Source: Fimbriimonadaceae bacterium
GTDB taxonomy: Bacteria; Armatimonadota; Fimbriimonadia; Fimbriimonadales; Fimbriimonadaceae
Reading direction: 5' to 3'
Assembly: GCA_019454105.1 (NCBI GenBank)
Contig: CP075364.1
Span: forward strand, 2,049,362 to 2,113,361
Length of the DNA stretch: 64,000 bases
In this document: positions 17,441 to 25,656 of the stretch, one piece after another
Numbering within the stretch: position 1 is the stretch's first letter
How the letters are laid out: the number at the start of each line of letters is the position of its first letter
Made by a program: the position numbers and the translations under genes
The notes under the pieces: model-generated
What the model saw: the letters and a program-made list of their open reading frames with translations, nothing else
Database searches by the model: none
Told to the model about the DNA's origin: nothing

Positions 17441-18176
17441 CCCGGTCATCAAAGTCAGGGGCCTGTGCAAGGACTATGTCATGGGCACCAACGTGGTGCA
17501 CGCCCTTCGCGACGTCGACTTGGAGATCCACCGAGGAGAGTTCGTGGCGATCATGGGCCCTTCCGGCAGCGGCAAGTCGACCTTTATGAACGTCATTGGT
17601 TGCCTCGACCGGCCCACGGCAGGGCAATACTGGCTTGACGGGCAAGAGGTCCAGGGGATGACCGACAACCAGCTCGCCGAAGTGCGCAACCGAACGATCG
17701 GGTTCGTCTTTCAGACCTACAACCTCTTGCCGCGCACGACGGCCCTCAAGAACGTCGAGCTTCCCCTGATGTACGCGGGGGTGAAAGACCGGCACAAGCG
17801 GGCGGCCGAGGCGCTGGAAAGGGTCGGGCTCGGCCAACGGATGGACCACAAACCGAACGAGCTTTCGGGAGGCCAACAACAGCGCGTGGCCATCGCCCGG
17901 GCGATCGTGAACGACCCGGTGCTGATCCTCGGCGACGAGCCGACCGGCAACCTTGACACCCGGACCGGCGAAGAGGTCATGGCCCTCTTTCAGGAGCTGA
18001 ACCGACAGTGCAAGACGGTCGTGCTGGTCACCCACGAGCAAGACATCGCCGAGCACTGCAAGCGGATCGTCCGGTTCCGCGACGGGAGGATCCAGAGCGA
18101 CGAGCCGGTCGCCAACCCGGTCGACGCCCGCGACATCATCGCGACTCTGCCAACCGCCGACGACGCGGTCGCTTAA
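17433..18176 (+). CDS. MacB/LolD-type ABC transporter ATP-binding protein
   Basis: A 247-residue ATPase with Walker [11 protein letters not shown]-loop [21 protein letters not shown], signature [15 protein letters not shown], Walker [13 protein letters not shown] and H-loop VTHEQDIA. It is typical of the MacB/LolD subfamily ([15 protein letters not shown]). The ATG at 17433 overlaps the permease stop by eight bases, completing the efflux operon. About 25 residues beyond the usual ATPase end form an extra tail ([20 protein letters not shown]). A 78-bp gap then separates it from the restriction-modification genes. Confidence 0.94.
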   Translation: MSDPVIKVRGLCKDYVMGTNVVHALRDVDLEIHRGEFVAIMGPSGSGKSTFMNVIGCLDRPTAGQYWLDGQEVQGMTDNQLAEVRNRTIGFVFQTYNLLPRTTALKNVELPLMYAGVKDRHKRAAEALERVGLGQRMDHKPNELSGGQQQRVAIARAIVNDPVLILGDEPTGNLDTRTGEEVMALFQELNRQCKTVVLVTHEQDIAEHCKRIVRFRDGRIQSDEPVANPVDARDIIATLPTADDAVA

Positions 18177-18254
18177 CGCGCTCGTCGTGCGCGGTAGAAT
18201 TCCGTCTAGGATTCCTGCGCCGACTCTGGCTACGGGAACGTCTTATTCAAGGGT

Positions 18255-18983
18255 ATGGCCACTCTCTTTTCGATTCCAGAGCACGAGGCCCGACGGGGAC
18301 GCAAGCCCCGGTTGTTGGATCTTTTCTGTTGCGCGGGCGGAGCGAGCATGGGCTACCACCGCGCGGGATTCGAAGTCGTCGGCGTCGATATCGATCCTCA
18401 ACCGAACTATCCGTTCGAGTTTGTCCGTGCCGACGCGCTTGAGATGGACTTGTCGTCTCTCATGTCTTTCGACGCAATCCACGCCTCGCCGCCCTGCCAG
18501 TCTTACTCTGATTTGGCCAAGCGTAATCGGAACGCCGACAAATGGCCTCGCTTGATCGAACCTGTTCGGGACTTACTGGAAGCCTCAGGGTTGTCTTATG
18601 TGATCGAAAACGTTGAAGGCTCGCCGCTCAGGAACCCTGCCGTCCTCTGCGGCACCATGTTTCCGGGCCTCCGGGTCATCCGGCACCGGCTCTTTGAGTC
18701 GAACTTCCCGATCTATCCCCCGCCTCACCCTTCGCATCCCTTAGTGCATACCTTCGACAAACGCAAGAGCCATTACGGCAAGACGGACGAGTGGAAAGAC
18801 TTTGTCCAAGTGACAGGGGGTGGAAACTGCACGATCGCCGCCGCCAAAGCGGCCATGGGTATTGACTGGATGACCAAGGCGGAGCTCAACGAGGCGATCC
18901 CGCCTGCTTACACCGAGTTCGTGGGAAGGGAGCTTATGCGGCACTTGGCGCAAAGGGACCCTGTCTTGGCCAATCATGCCTAA
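18255..18983 (+). CDS. Short C5-cytosine DNA methyltransferase
   Basis: A 242-residue C5-MTase, shorter than most (300 or more). Conserved motifs are in order: motif I LDLFCCAGGASMGYHRAGF, motif IV with the catalytic Cys in SPPCQSYS (about residue 79), motif VI VIENVEG, motif VIII RVIRHRLFE, and motif X IPPAYTEFVGREL. The target-recognition region between VIII and X is small (about 60 residues, DKRKSHYGKTDEWKDFVQV). This compact form is often phage-borne. It overlaps the HNH endonuclease gene by eight bases, which strongly suggests a type II restriction-modification pair in which this enzyme protects the host DNA. Confidence 0.88.
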   Translation: MATLFSIPEHEARRGRKPRLLDLFCCAGGASMGYHRAGFEVVGVDIDPQPNYPFEFVRADALEMDLSSLMSFDAIHASPPCQSYSDLAKRNRNADKWPRLIEPVRDLLEASGLSYVIENVEGSPLRNPAVLCGTMFPGLRVIRHRLFESNFPIYPPPHPSHPLVHTFDKRKSHYGKTDEWKDFVQVTGGGNCTIAAAKAAMGIDWMTKAELNEAIPPAYTEFVGRELMRHLAQRDPVLANHA

Positions 18984-19581
18984 GATCAGCGCAAAGGAGA
19001 GGCTCCGGATCTTCTTACTTGCCCGGATCGGGGAAGTCCTTTCGGGTGACCAGTTGAGGCAGGCCGCAGGCGGGATCACGGAGTGGGCCCGAAGAGTCCG
19101 CGAGCTGCGAGATGAAGAAGGCTGGCCGATCAAGACACACAACGACCTGGGCAGCCTCAAACCGGGGCAGTATGTATTGGAGGCTGCCCCTCCCGAGCGA
19201 GCCGGAGTCTCCTTCGCCCGTACTCTCTCCACCAAACTTCGGGCCCAGGTCCTTGACCGCAACGGGTTCACTTGCCAGATGTGCGGCCTGACTCCTGGAG
19301 AAATCGATCCGAACACGGGCAGACCGGCCAGACTGCACATCGGCCACATCCAGGACAAATCCCTCGGAGGAAAGGACGAACTGTCGAACTTGAGGACGCT
19401 CTGCTCCACCTGCAACCAAGGGGCTACGAACCTGACCCTTGAAAAGCCCAGCCAGATCTGGCTCTTGTCCCAGGTGCGGCGCGCCAGGGAAGACGACCAA
19501 GTGGCAGTGTACAATTGGCTAAGGAAGAAGTTCGCCGCGAACAAGGAAGCTCTTGGATCGACCTCGAAGGAATTGCCATGA
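18976..19581 (+). CDS. HNH endonuclease, probable restriction partner of the cytosine methyltransferase
   Basis: A 201-residue protein. Residues 5-75 look like a winged-helix DNA-binding domain (LSGDQLRQAA..ITEWARRVRELRDEEGWPI). Residues 85-160 are an HNH/McrA-type nuclease: VLDRNGFTCQMCG with the first CxxC, then HIGHIQDKSLGGKDELSNL with the metal/catalytic His and Asn region, then CSTCN with the second CxxC. The gene starts inside the methyltransferase gene and ends inside the next one (ATGA), so all three are translationally coupled. Restriction activity is inferred from the pairing; a homing or repair role is less likely given the coupling. Confidence 0.85.
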   Translation: MPKISAKERLRIFLLARIGEVLSGDQLRQAAGGITEWARRVRELRDEEGWPIKTHNDLGSLKPGQYVLEAAPPERAGVSFARTLSTKLRAQVLDRNGFTCQMCGLTPGEIDPNTGRPARLHIGHIQDKSLGGKDELSNLRTLCSTCNQGATNLTLEKPSQIWLLSQVRRAREDDQVAVYNWLRKKFAANKEALGSTSKELP

Positions 19582-20813
19582 GATTCGCTTCACCGATACG
19601 GCTCTCGATCACACAACTAGCCATGCTGGCGGCCGCTCTGTGTCTGTCCGCGCCGACCGTTGCGCAGCAGCGGCGCATCGAAACACTCGACGAGGCCAAA
19701 AGCCGCGCCGCTCAGTTCGCCGAAGCCTTGGACTTAGGTCTGGATGTCAAGTCCTTCGCGAGTGAGCTGGCAGAACCCCCCGGCCCAGAAGCGCGGTCCT
19801 GGTGGTCGCTCTACGACCCCCGCGGTGGTGCGTCCATTTCGATCGACCCTGCCACCGGGAAGGTGATCTCGCTGGGACAGGCACGGGTCTCTTACGACAT
19901 CATGGAGACCGACCGGTCGCACATGGAGCCGAGGATCCAGACCGAGCGGGACGCCATCGCCCTCGCCGAACGGTTCTTGGAGGCGGCCGGACACCCGAGA
20001 CATCAGTACAACTGGTCGACGGTCGAGTGGCCAGGACGTCCCCCAAACGGCTCCCGAGACCTGAAGATCGGCGGGTCTCGAGTCGTCGTGCGATACGAGG
20101 AAAGGGTGCCCAACCTCCCTGGAACACTCAATGAAGCGAGTGTTACCCTTGACACCGTCACTGGAAGGATCGAGCGGGGTCGGGCTTCCAGCCACTGGAA
20201 ATACTCGCCACCAGACCGGCTCTTGAACCGAACGGAGGTGCTCGCCGCCATGAGGTCAGCTTTCGCGGCCGCTCGGGCCGACAACAGGGACAGAGGAGCG
20301 GCATGGGCGGAGGCTGCCTGGTCTTGGCCCGGGGACGATGTTGTCTCGCGCGGACTCGAACTGCGGTTGGTGACCCACACTCCGGGCGGGCCTCCCTTCA
20401 CCAAAGGCAGAAGGAACGGTATCCAATGGATCGCGCGTCAAGGATGGTACTACTATGACGACAAGGTCGCCATGGTCATCGACGCGGAAACCGGAGAAGG
20501 GCTCGGGTGCGGTCTAGTCAAGTCGAGCTCCCGGCCCGCGTCGTCGCAGCGGCGCGACGGATCCATGCGGCGAGAAAAGATGCCGTTTGCACCCAAGGAC
20601 CAGGCCACAGATCCACTTCCGGTTTCTCGCTCGATCGACCCAGGCAGCCATCGGAGCCCAGCTTCGCGACAGCAGTATGCCTCGGACGGCAGTCCGCAAA
20701 GACCGGGCGCTCCGCCCCATGGCGGGACGGCTTTGATCGGCGCCGCACTAGCCCTGGTCGCCGCCCTGGCCCTGGGCGGCCAGAGGTTTCTGAAGCCCAC
20801 CGGACGCGATTGA
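19578..20813 (+). CDS. Secreted, C-terminally anchored protein of unknown function
   Basis: A 411-residue protein. The start ATG overlaps the endonuclease TGA and has an AAGGA ribosome site seven bases upstream. A signal peptide (ITQLAMLAAALCLSAPTVAQ) is followed by an alpha/beta ectodomain. Three similar blocks with DPATGKVISLGQARV, LDTVTGRIERGRA and IDAETGEGLGCGLV resemble PepSY-like repeats. A Pro/Ser/Arg-rich linker (about 320-385) leads to a C-terminal membrane helix (TALIGAALALVAALALGG) and a short basic tail, like a sorting or anchor signal. No enzyme motif is recognised. Its coupling to a restriction-modification pair is unusual and may be accidental read-through organisation. Confidence 0.75.
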   Translation: MRFASPIRLSITQLAMLAAALCLSAPTVAQQRRIETLDEAKSRAAQFAEALDLGLDVKSFASELAEPPGPEARSWWSLYDPRGGASISIDPATGKVISLGQARVSYDIMETDRSHMEPRIQTERDAIALAERFLEAAGHPRHQYNWSTVEWPGRPPNGSRDLKIGGSRVVVRYEERVPNLPGTLNEASVTLDTVTGRIERGRASSHWKYSPPDRLLNRTEVLAAMRSAFAAARADNRDRGAAWAEAAWSWPGDDVVSRGLELRLVTHTPGGPPFTKGRRNGIQWIARQGWYYYDDKVAMVIDAETGEGLGCGLVKSSSRPASSQRRDGSMRREKMPFAPKDQATDPLPVSRSIDPGSHRSPASRQQYASDGSPQRPGAPPHGGTALIGAALALVAALALGGQRFLKPTGRD

Positions 20814-20859
20814 CCTGAGGAGAGGGGACGAGCCAGTCAGCTCGCGCGATCCCACACAG

Positions 20860-22020
20860 TCAGCGGACGACGGCGACCGGGGTGAGGGTGCGGCTCCGGG
20901 GGCCGGGCTGCGACTCGCGAACGATCTCACGGTAGAGCGAGTCGCGCTCGACCGGAACCCGGCCCGCCTCCTCGATCATCCGCACCATGTTGGCGTAGTT
21001 CAGCACTTGCTTCTTGTTGCCGAACTCGCCGTCTTTGTAGGTGATCTCGTATTCGTGGACAAGCCCGTCCGCGTCGTCGGCCCCGAACCAGAGCGCGGCC
21101 TGGGTGACCTCTGGGGTGTTCATGATCCAAAAGCTCTTGAGATGGTCGAAGTTGTCGAGCATCAGGCGGCTCACGGCGATGGCGCGCAGGTCGGTGAAGC
21201 CTGTCGGGCCCTGGATGTGCTCCAGGTCGGTCGCCTCGGGATGGAAGCTGAGCGGCGTGAAGCAGACGAAGTGGCCGGTCTCGTCTTGCAGCTCGCGGAG
21301 CTGACGCAAGTGGTCGACGCGCTCGAAGGTGGTCTCGATGTGGCCATAAAGCAGAGTGGCGTACTGGGTGAGCCCGAGCTTGGCGGCGGCGCGGGCGACG
21401 CTCTTCCAGCCCTCGCCGTCAAGTTTCTTGCCGAAGAGCTCGCGGTGGACGCGGTCGGAGAGCACCTCGATCCCCCCGCCGGGGAGGGAGTCGAGGCCCG
21501 CCTCGATCAGGTCGCGCAGAGCCTGCTCGTGGGTCGTCTTGCCGACCCGAGCGATCTCCTCGATCTCGATGGCGGTGAAGGCCTTCACGTGGACTCCGGG
21601 CAAGGTCTCCTTGACAGCCCTGACGAGATCCATGTAGTACTGATAAGGCAGGCGCGGGTTGATCCCGCCCACCATGTGCACCTCCGTGATCTCGGCGTCC
21701 CGGTGCCATTCGAGGCGCCGCTTGACCTCCTCGATCGACATCTCGTAGGGATCAGGGCCGCCCTTCTTGGCATAGAAGCTGCAGAACTTACAGAACTTGT
21801 TGCAGATGTTCGTGTAGTTGATGTGCTGGTTGCGGACGAAGAAGGTCTTGGCCCCGTGCTTGCGCTCACGGACGATGTTGGCCAAGTGGGCGACCGCGGT
21901 CAAGTTCGGGTGCTCCCAGAGCCGGACGCCGTCTTCCAAGCTCAACCGCTCGCCGCGGTCAACCTTGGCATAGACGTCCATGAGTTCGGCGGGGACGATT
22001 CTCTCGGGGGCAATGGGCAT
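20860..22020 (-). CDS. mqnE: Aminofutalosine synthase (menaquinone biosynthesis)
   Basis: A 386-residue radical SAM enzyme. The 4Fe-4S site is CNKFCKFC (about residues 72-79), preceded by NQHINYTNI. Further MqnE/CofH-family blocks are EVHMVGGINP, KAFTAIEIEEIAR, DSLPGGGIEVLSDRVH, ATLLYGHIET and FTPLSFHPEAT. MqnE joins chorismate-derived 3-[(1-carboxyvinyl)oxy]benzoate with SAM to form aminofutalosine in the cytoplasm, the second step of the futalosine menaquinone pathway. The GGGIEV and FHPEAT motifs favour MqnE over MqnC or CofH. No other mqn gene is in the window. Confidence 0.93.
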   Translation of the reverse strand: MPIAPERIVPAELMDVYAKVDRGERLSLEDGVRLWEHPNLTAVAHLANIVRERKHGAKTFFVRNQHINYTNICNKFCKFCSFYAKKGGPDPYEMSIEEVKRRLEWHRDAEITEVHMVGGINPRLPYQYYMDLVRAVKETLPGVHVKAFTAIEIEEIARVGKTTHEQALRDLIEAGLDSLPGGGIEVLSDRVHRELFGKKLDGEGWKSVARAAAKLGLTQYATLLYGHIETTFERVDHLRQLRELQDETGHFVCFTPLSFHPEATDLEHIQGPTGFTDLRAIAVSRLMLDNFDHLKSFWIMNTPEVTQAALWFGADDADGLVHEYEITYKDGEFGNKKQVLNYANMVRMIEEAGRVPVERDSLYREIVRESQPGPRSRTLTPVAVVR

Positions 22021-22058
22021 GACTTACCTGGCTTGCGGATTCAAGGGTACCCGGCTGC

Positions 22059-22082
22059 AACTTTCAGTGAAGGGTGAAAGTT
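22059..22082. terminator. Small perfect inverted repeat between zinc-ribbon gene and mqnE
   Basis: AACTTTCA and TGAAAGTT form an eight-base inverted repeat around an eight-base loop, 39 bp upstream of the mqnE start. No U-tract follows on the minus strand, so it may be an operator or weak terminator rather than a classical intrinsic terminator. Confidence 0.35.
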
Positions 22083-22143
22083 CCACCCTGGTCTACGACC
22101 GTGCCCCCTTCTCCGCTACTGGGGTCCCAAGGGTCAGGTGGGT

Positions 22144-22431
22144 CTACCGAGGCGACGAGAAGATCAAGACTAACACGAGGGGCAGCAGGATGGCGAGGCC
22201 GATCACGAGGATGTAAGTCCAAGCCTGTCGGGACGTGCGGGGCAAACCGTAGATCGATCCGTATGAGCCGGGTGCGGGGCCATCGGGAGCTGAGACGGGG
22301 GCGGTTCGACCGCACCTGGAGCACAGTACCGAGGAGTTCGCTTCGCCGCAGTCGGGGCAGATCCACGGCTGTGCAGCGCCCGTTGAGTCCATCGGGCGCG
22401 AAGAATACCTATTGGACGAAGGAACCTTCAT
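22144..22431 (-). CDS. Small zinc-ribbon membrane protein
   Basis: A 95-residue protein with an N-terminal zinc ribbon (CPDCGEANSSVLCSRCG, two CxxC knuckles at about residues 25-41). A short linker and one C-terminal membrane helix (YILVIGLAILLPLVLVLIF) ending in SSPR follow. An alternative start at 22392 (MDSTGAAQPW) would remove 13 residues without touching the domain. Proteins of this plan usually tether a cytosolic zinc ribbon to the membrane; function unknown. It is divergent from the DegT gene. Confidence 0.75.
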   Translation of the reverse strand: MKVPSSNRYSSRPMDSTGAAQPWICPDCGEANSSVLCSRCGRTAPVSAPDGPAPGSYGSIYGLPRTSRQAWTYILVIGLAILLPLVLVLIFSSPR

Positions 22432-22494
22432 TTCTTGGATTCAGGTGGGCTAGGTGGACGTTCCGAGCAAGGGCCGACCGGTATCCTTCCGAGC

Positions 22495-23610
22495 ATGTCG
22501 TCGACCCTGACCCGTGTCCCCATCCTTGACCCCAGACCCGAGATCGATTCCATCTGGAGCGAGGTCATGGCCGCGGTCGAGGACGTGCTGCGCTCCGGCC
22601 AGTTCATCATGGGGCCAAACGTCACTGGGTTCGAGAAGGAGGCCGCCGAGTACTTGGGGGTCAAGCACGCGCTCGGCCTCAACAGCGGCACCGACGCCCT
22701 GATCCTCGGCGTCCACGCCCTGGGACTCAAACCGGGGGACGAGGTCATCTCGACCCCGTTCACGTTCTTCGCCACCACCGAGTGCGTGAGCCACTTCCGG
22801 GCGACCCCCGTCTTCGTCGACATCGATCCGGAGACGTTCAACTTCCAGGTCGACGAGATCGAGGCCGCCATCACGCCACGGACAAAAGGGATCATCCCCG
22901 TCCACCTCTTCGGGCAGCCGGTGGACATGGATCCCTTGATGGAAGTCGCCAACCGGCACGGGCTCTGGGTGCTGGAGGACGTGGCCCAGGCGTTCGGCGG
23001 CGATGACCGGGGACGGAAGCTTGGATCCATCGGCCATGCGGGCGCCTTCAGCTTCTTCCCAACGAAGAACCTTGGCGGTTGCGGCGACGGCGGGCTTTTT
23101 GTGACTGACGATGACGCGGTCGCCGAAACTGTTCGCATCCTCCGCGTCCATGGGGCCAAGAAGAAGTACCACAACGAGCAAGTGGGGGTGAACTCCCGGC
23201 TCGACGCCATCCAGGCCGCGATCCTGCGCTGCAAGCTGCCCCACATCGATGGCTGGAACGAGGCCCGCCGCACCGCCGCACACCGGTACACCGACGCGCT
23301 CATCGGGGTCGAGGGCCTGGTCACTCCCATTGAGGTGGAATTCGGCACCCACGTCTACCACCAGTACACGGTCCGGATCCTTGGTGGGCGGCGGGACGAA
23401 GTGCAAAGGAAGCTGGACGAGGCCGGGATCGGCACGATGGTCTACTACGAGAAGCCGCTCCACAAACTGCCGGTCTATGCGGGAATGGACGTCTCGATGC
23501 CGGTGAGCGAACAGTGCGCGGCCGAAGTCCTGAGCCTGCCGATCTGGCCGAAGATCGAGACAGCGGTGCAAGACCGGGTGGTCGACGCCCTCAAGGCGGC
23601 TCTAGCCTAG
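22495..23610 (+). CDS. DegT/DnrJ/EryC1/StrS-family PLP aminotransferase
   Basis: A 371-residue sugar aminotransferase of normal length. Recognisable elements are SGQFIMGPNVTGFEKEAA, the cofactor-site region LNSGTDALILGVHALGLKPG, DEVISTPFTFFATTE, the PLP-ring Asp/Gln region LEDVAQAFGG, and the Schiff-base Lys in FFPTKNLGGCGDGG (about residue 191). Such enzymes transfer an amino group to keto-sugar nucleotides for surface polysaccharides or glycan decoration. No other sugar-nucleotide gene lies nearby, so the substrate is open. The ATG at 22495 is preferred over an upstream in-frame ATG that overlaps the divergent promoter. It converges with purK (four-base overlap of stops). Confidence 0.9.
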   Translation: MSSTLTRVPILDPRPEIDSIWSEVMAAVEDVLRSGQFIMGPNVTGFEKEAAEYLGVKHALGLNSGTDALILGVHALGLKPGDEVISTPFTFFATTECVSHFRATPVFVDIDPETFNFQVDEIEAAITPRTKGIIPVHLFGQPVDMDPLMEVANRHGLWVLEDVAQAFGGDDRGRKLGSIGHAGAFSFFPTKNLGGCGDGGLFVTDDDAVAETVRILRVHGAKKKYHNEQVGVNSRLDAIQAAILRCKLPHIDGWNEARRTAAHRYTDALIGVEGLVTPIEVEFGTHVYHQYTVRILGGRRDEVQRKLDEAGIGTMVYYEKPLHKLPVYAGMDVSMPVSEQCAAEVLSLPIWPKIETAVQDRVVDALKAALA

Positions 23611-24749
23611 CTTCCCCAAGCGGCGTAGAACCGCTCGCGGGCGGCGGCGGCCCGCTCGCGACAGTCGGAGCCAGCGACGTTGAGGTGCCCCATCTTGCGG
23701 CCCGGGCGGCTCTCCGATTTGCCGTACCAGTGGACTCGGACGTCCCGATCGCCCTCGATGGCAGCACGAAGGCCGTCCTGCCAGTCGCCCGGGTCTTCGA
23801 TGCCAAGCAAGTTGGCCATGGCGGTCGGCTCTCCCCTCGGTACAACGATAGGCAACCCCATTACCAGCCGGACGTGCTGCTCGAACTGGCTCACTCCACC
23901 CCAATCGAGCGTGTAATGGCCCGAGTTGTGGGGCCGAGGGGCGATCTCGTTGACCTGCACCGATCCGTCGGCCAGTTCGAACAGCTCGACTCCAAAGAGG
24001 CCGAATCCGCCGACCGCCCGGACCGCGGCCAGCGCGACGCCCTGCGGGCCGGGCGGATCACCCTCCCAAGGGTAGACCAGGCTGCAGACATGGTCTTCTT
24101 GCTCGCTCACCATCACGGGGAAACACCCTTCCTCGACCTCGCTCCGATAGACCATGACGGCGATCTCACGCTCGAACTGGACGAAGCGCTCGACCAGCCA
24201 GCCTTTGTCCAGCTGAGGGTCGCCGAATCCGGAGGACTCGAGCCAGGCGTCGAACCGTGCCACATCCTCGTGGGTGCGGAGGGTACGGGTGCCCTTGCCG
24301 TCATAGCCGCCATATCGGCTCTTGACGACCATCGGTAACCCGAACCGCTCGACCAAGCTGCCGTCGCCCGCCTTGTATGGCTCGGCGGGCGGAGACGGCA
24401 CGTCCGCCGCAACCAGAGACCGACGCTGGACAAGCTTGTCCTGGATCCTTTCGACGCAGAACGGGTCGGGCAGGCACTGACGCTCGGCTCCAGCCCAAAG
24501 CCGCGCCCCTTCGATCACGCTGCCGAGCACGAACTCGTTCTCGAGGGTGACCCGCTCGCAAAGCCGGAAGACCTCCGCGACCGCGTCCTCGTCCGACAAA
24601 GAGCCTACACGGGCCGGGGCGACTTGGCTGGCGGGTGTGTCGACGCCAGCGTCAAGCGACAAGCACCGGAGCCCCATCCTCTGGGCGGCCATGATCGACA
24701 TGCGGGCGAGCTGACCGCCGCCCAAAAAGCCAATGTCGAACTCTTTCAA
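23607..24749 (-). CDS. purK: 5-(carboxyamino)imidazole ribonucleotide synthase
   Basis: A 380-residue ATP-grasp enzyme of purine synthesis that converts AIR, ATP and bicarbonate to N5-CAIR. Visible blocks are IGFLGGGQLARMSIMAAQRMG at the N-terminus, VTLENEFV, LPMVVKSRYGGYDGKGT (the ATP-grasp loop), WLVERFVQFEREIAVM, and VNEIAPRPHNSGHYTLDW. The start is taken as TTG at 24749, which gives the family's usual N-terminus and follows the ftcD stop by 10 bp; an upstream ATG would add a 55-residue non-homologous stretch read inside ftcD. A partner purE is not in the window. It is last in the RNHCP-ribBA-ftcD-purK operon. Confidence 0.93.
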   Translation of the reverse strand: MKEFDIGFLGGGQLARMSIMAAQRMGLRCLSLDAGVDTPASQVAPARVGSLSDEDAVAEVFRLCERVTLENEFVLGSVIEGARLWAGAERQCLPDPFCVERIQDKLVQRRSLVAADVPSPPAEPYKAGDGSLVERFGLPMVVKSRYGGYDGKGTRTLRTHEDVARFDAWLESSGFGDPQLDKGWLVERFVQFEREIAVMVYRSEVEEGCFPVMVSEQEDHVCSLVYPWEGDPPGPQGVALAAVRAVGGFGLFGVELFELADGSVQVNEIAPRPHNSGHYTLDWGGVSQFEQHVRLVMGLPIVVPRGEPTAMANLLGIEDPGDWQDGLRAAIEGDRDVRVHWYGKSESRPGRKMGHLNVAGSDCRERAAAARERFYAAWGS

Positions 24750-24759
24750 TCCGACCAGT

Positions 24760-25650
24760 TTACGGCCTCGCGGCCGCCTCGACTCGGACGATCTGCTCGG
24801 GTCGCGGGTGAAGTCGGGTCGCGCCCTCCAAGTGCTGGTCGGCGATGGCCCCGACCAATTCATGGAACTTGACCTGAGAACCGGAGTCCGAAACCGTCCG
24901 TTCGATGAACTCAAGGATCGGGTCGACCGGCGTCAGGTCGGGCAACGTGATGTTGACGCTGACTTGGGACGCCTCCTGACTGGCAAGGAGGAAAGCCATG
25001 GAGCGCACCCCGAGCATCCGGGGGTCGCCATTCGAGCGCAGTTCCCGGATCATCCCGGCAACGGCGCGGGCGACCGTTATGTCGGGCGTCGGAAGGTGCG
25101 AGTTCACGGCGATCAGGAAGTCGCGCCACCCGAGGACGGTGACCCCAAGAAGCGGATGGACTTCTTTCGGACCGAAGTCGGTCGGGATTTCGCGCCCGAT
25201 CATGCCGCCGAAGCCGCCCTTGCGGAGGGTCGGAAGGTCGCTCTCGTGCAGACCTTTCTCCGACTTTTCATAAAGGAGCACGGGCAGATCAAAGCGCGAG
25301 GCGAGGTTGGCTCCGATCGACTCCACCCACTCTCGGAAGCGCCGCTCCCGGAGCTTGGTGCGGAAAGGCGCGAGCGGCGTGAACGGGCAGACGTCCAGGG
25401 CACCGATCCGCGGATGGACGCCCACATGCCGGGTCAGATCGATGGCGGGCAAAACGATGTCGCACAAGCGCAGCAGCCCTTCCTCCACCGCCTCTTGCTC
25501 TCCTGAGAACGTCGTGACAGTCCGGTTGTGGTCGATATCGCTGGCACAATAGTGGACGGTCAGTGGAAGGTCGCCTAGAATCTCACCGCAAGCCGACAAC
25601 AGCCGACGGTCGCGGCCAAAGCTCCAACTCGGCGAGGCAAGCACCCGCAT
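24760..25650 (-). CDS. ftcD: Glutamate formimidoyltransferase
   Basis: A 296-residue single-domain formiminotransferase (FTCD N-terminal half). Family blocks are VHYCASDIDHNRTVTTFSG, HVGVHPRIGALDVCPFTPL, PVLLYEKSEKG and GPKEVHPLLGVTVLGWRDFL. It transfers the formimino group of formiminoglutamate to tetrahydrofolate in histidine catabolism. No cyclodeaminase domain is fused, and no other hut gene is nearby. Position between ribBA and purK puts it in a one-carbon/purine context instead. The start is seven bases after the ribBA stop. Confidence 0.92.
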   Translation of the reverse strand: MRVLASPSWSFGRDRRLLSACGEILGDLPLTVHYCASDIDHNRTVTTFSGEQEAVEEGLLRLCDIVLPAIDLTRHVGVHPRIGALDVCPFTPLAPFRTKLRERRFREWVESIGANLASRFDLPVLLYEKSEKGLHESDLPTLRKGGFGGMIGREIPTDFGPKEVHPLLGVTVLGWRDFLIAVNSHLPTPDITVARAVAGMIRELRSNGDPRMLGVRSMAFLLASQEASQVSVNITLPDLTPVDPILEFIERTVSDSGSQVKFHELVGAIADQHLEGATRLHPRPEQIVRVEAAARP

Positions 25651-25656
25651 GGGCGG

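Noticed and set aside
15395-17470. A 691-codon frame on the minus strand across the efflux genes
   Set aside because: Antisense to well-conserved adaptor and permease genes; long antisense frames are expected at this GC content.
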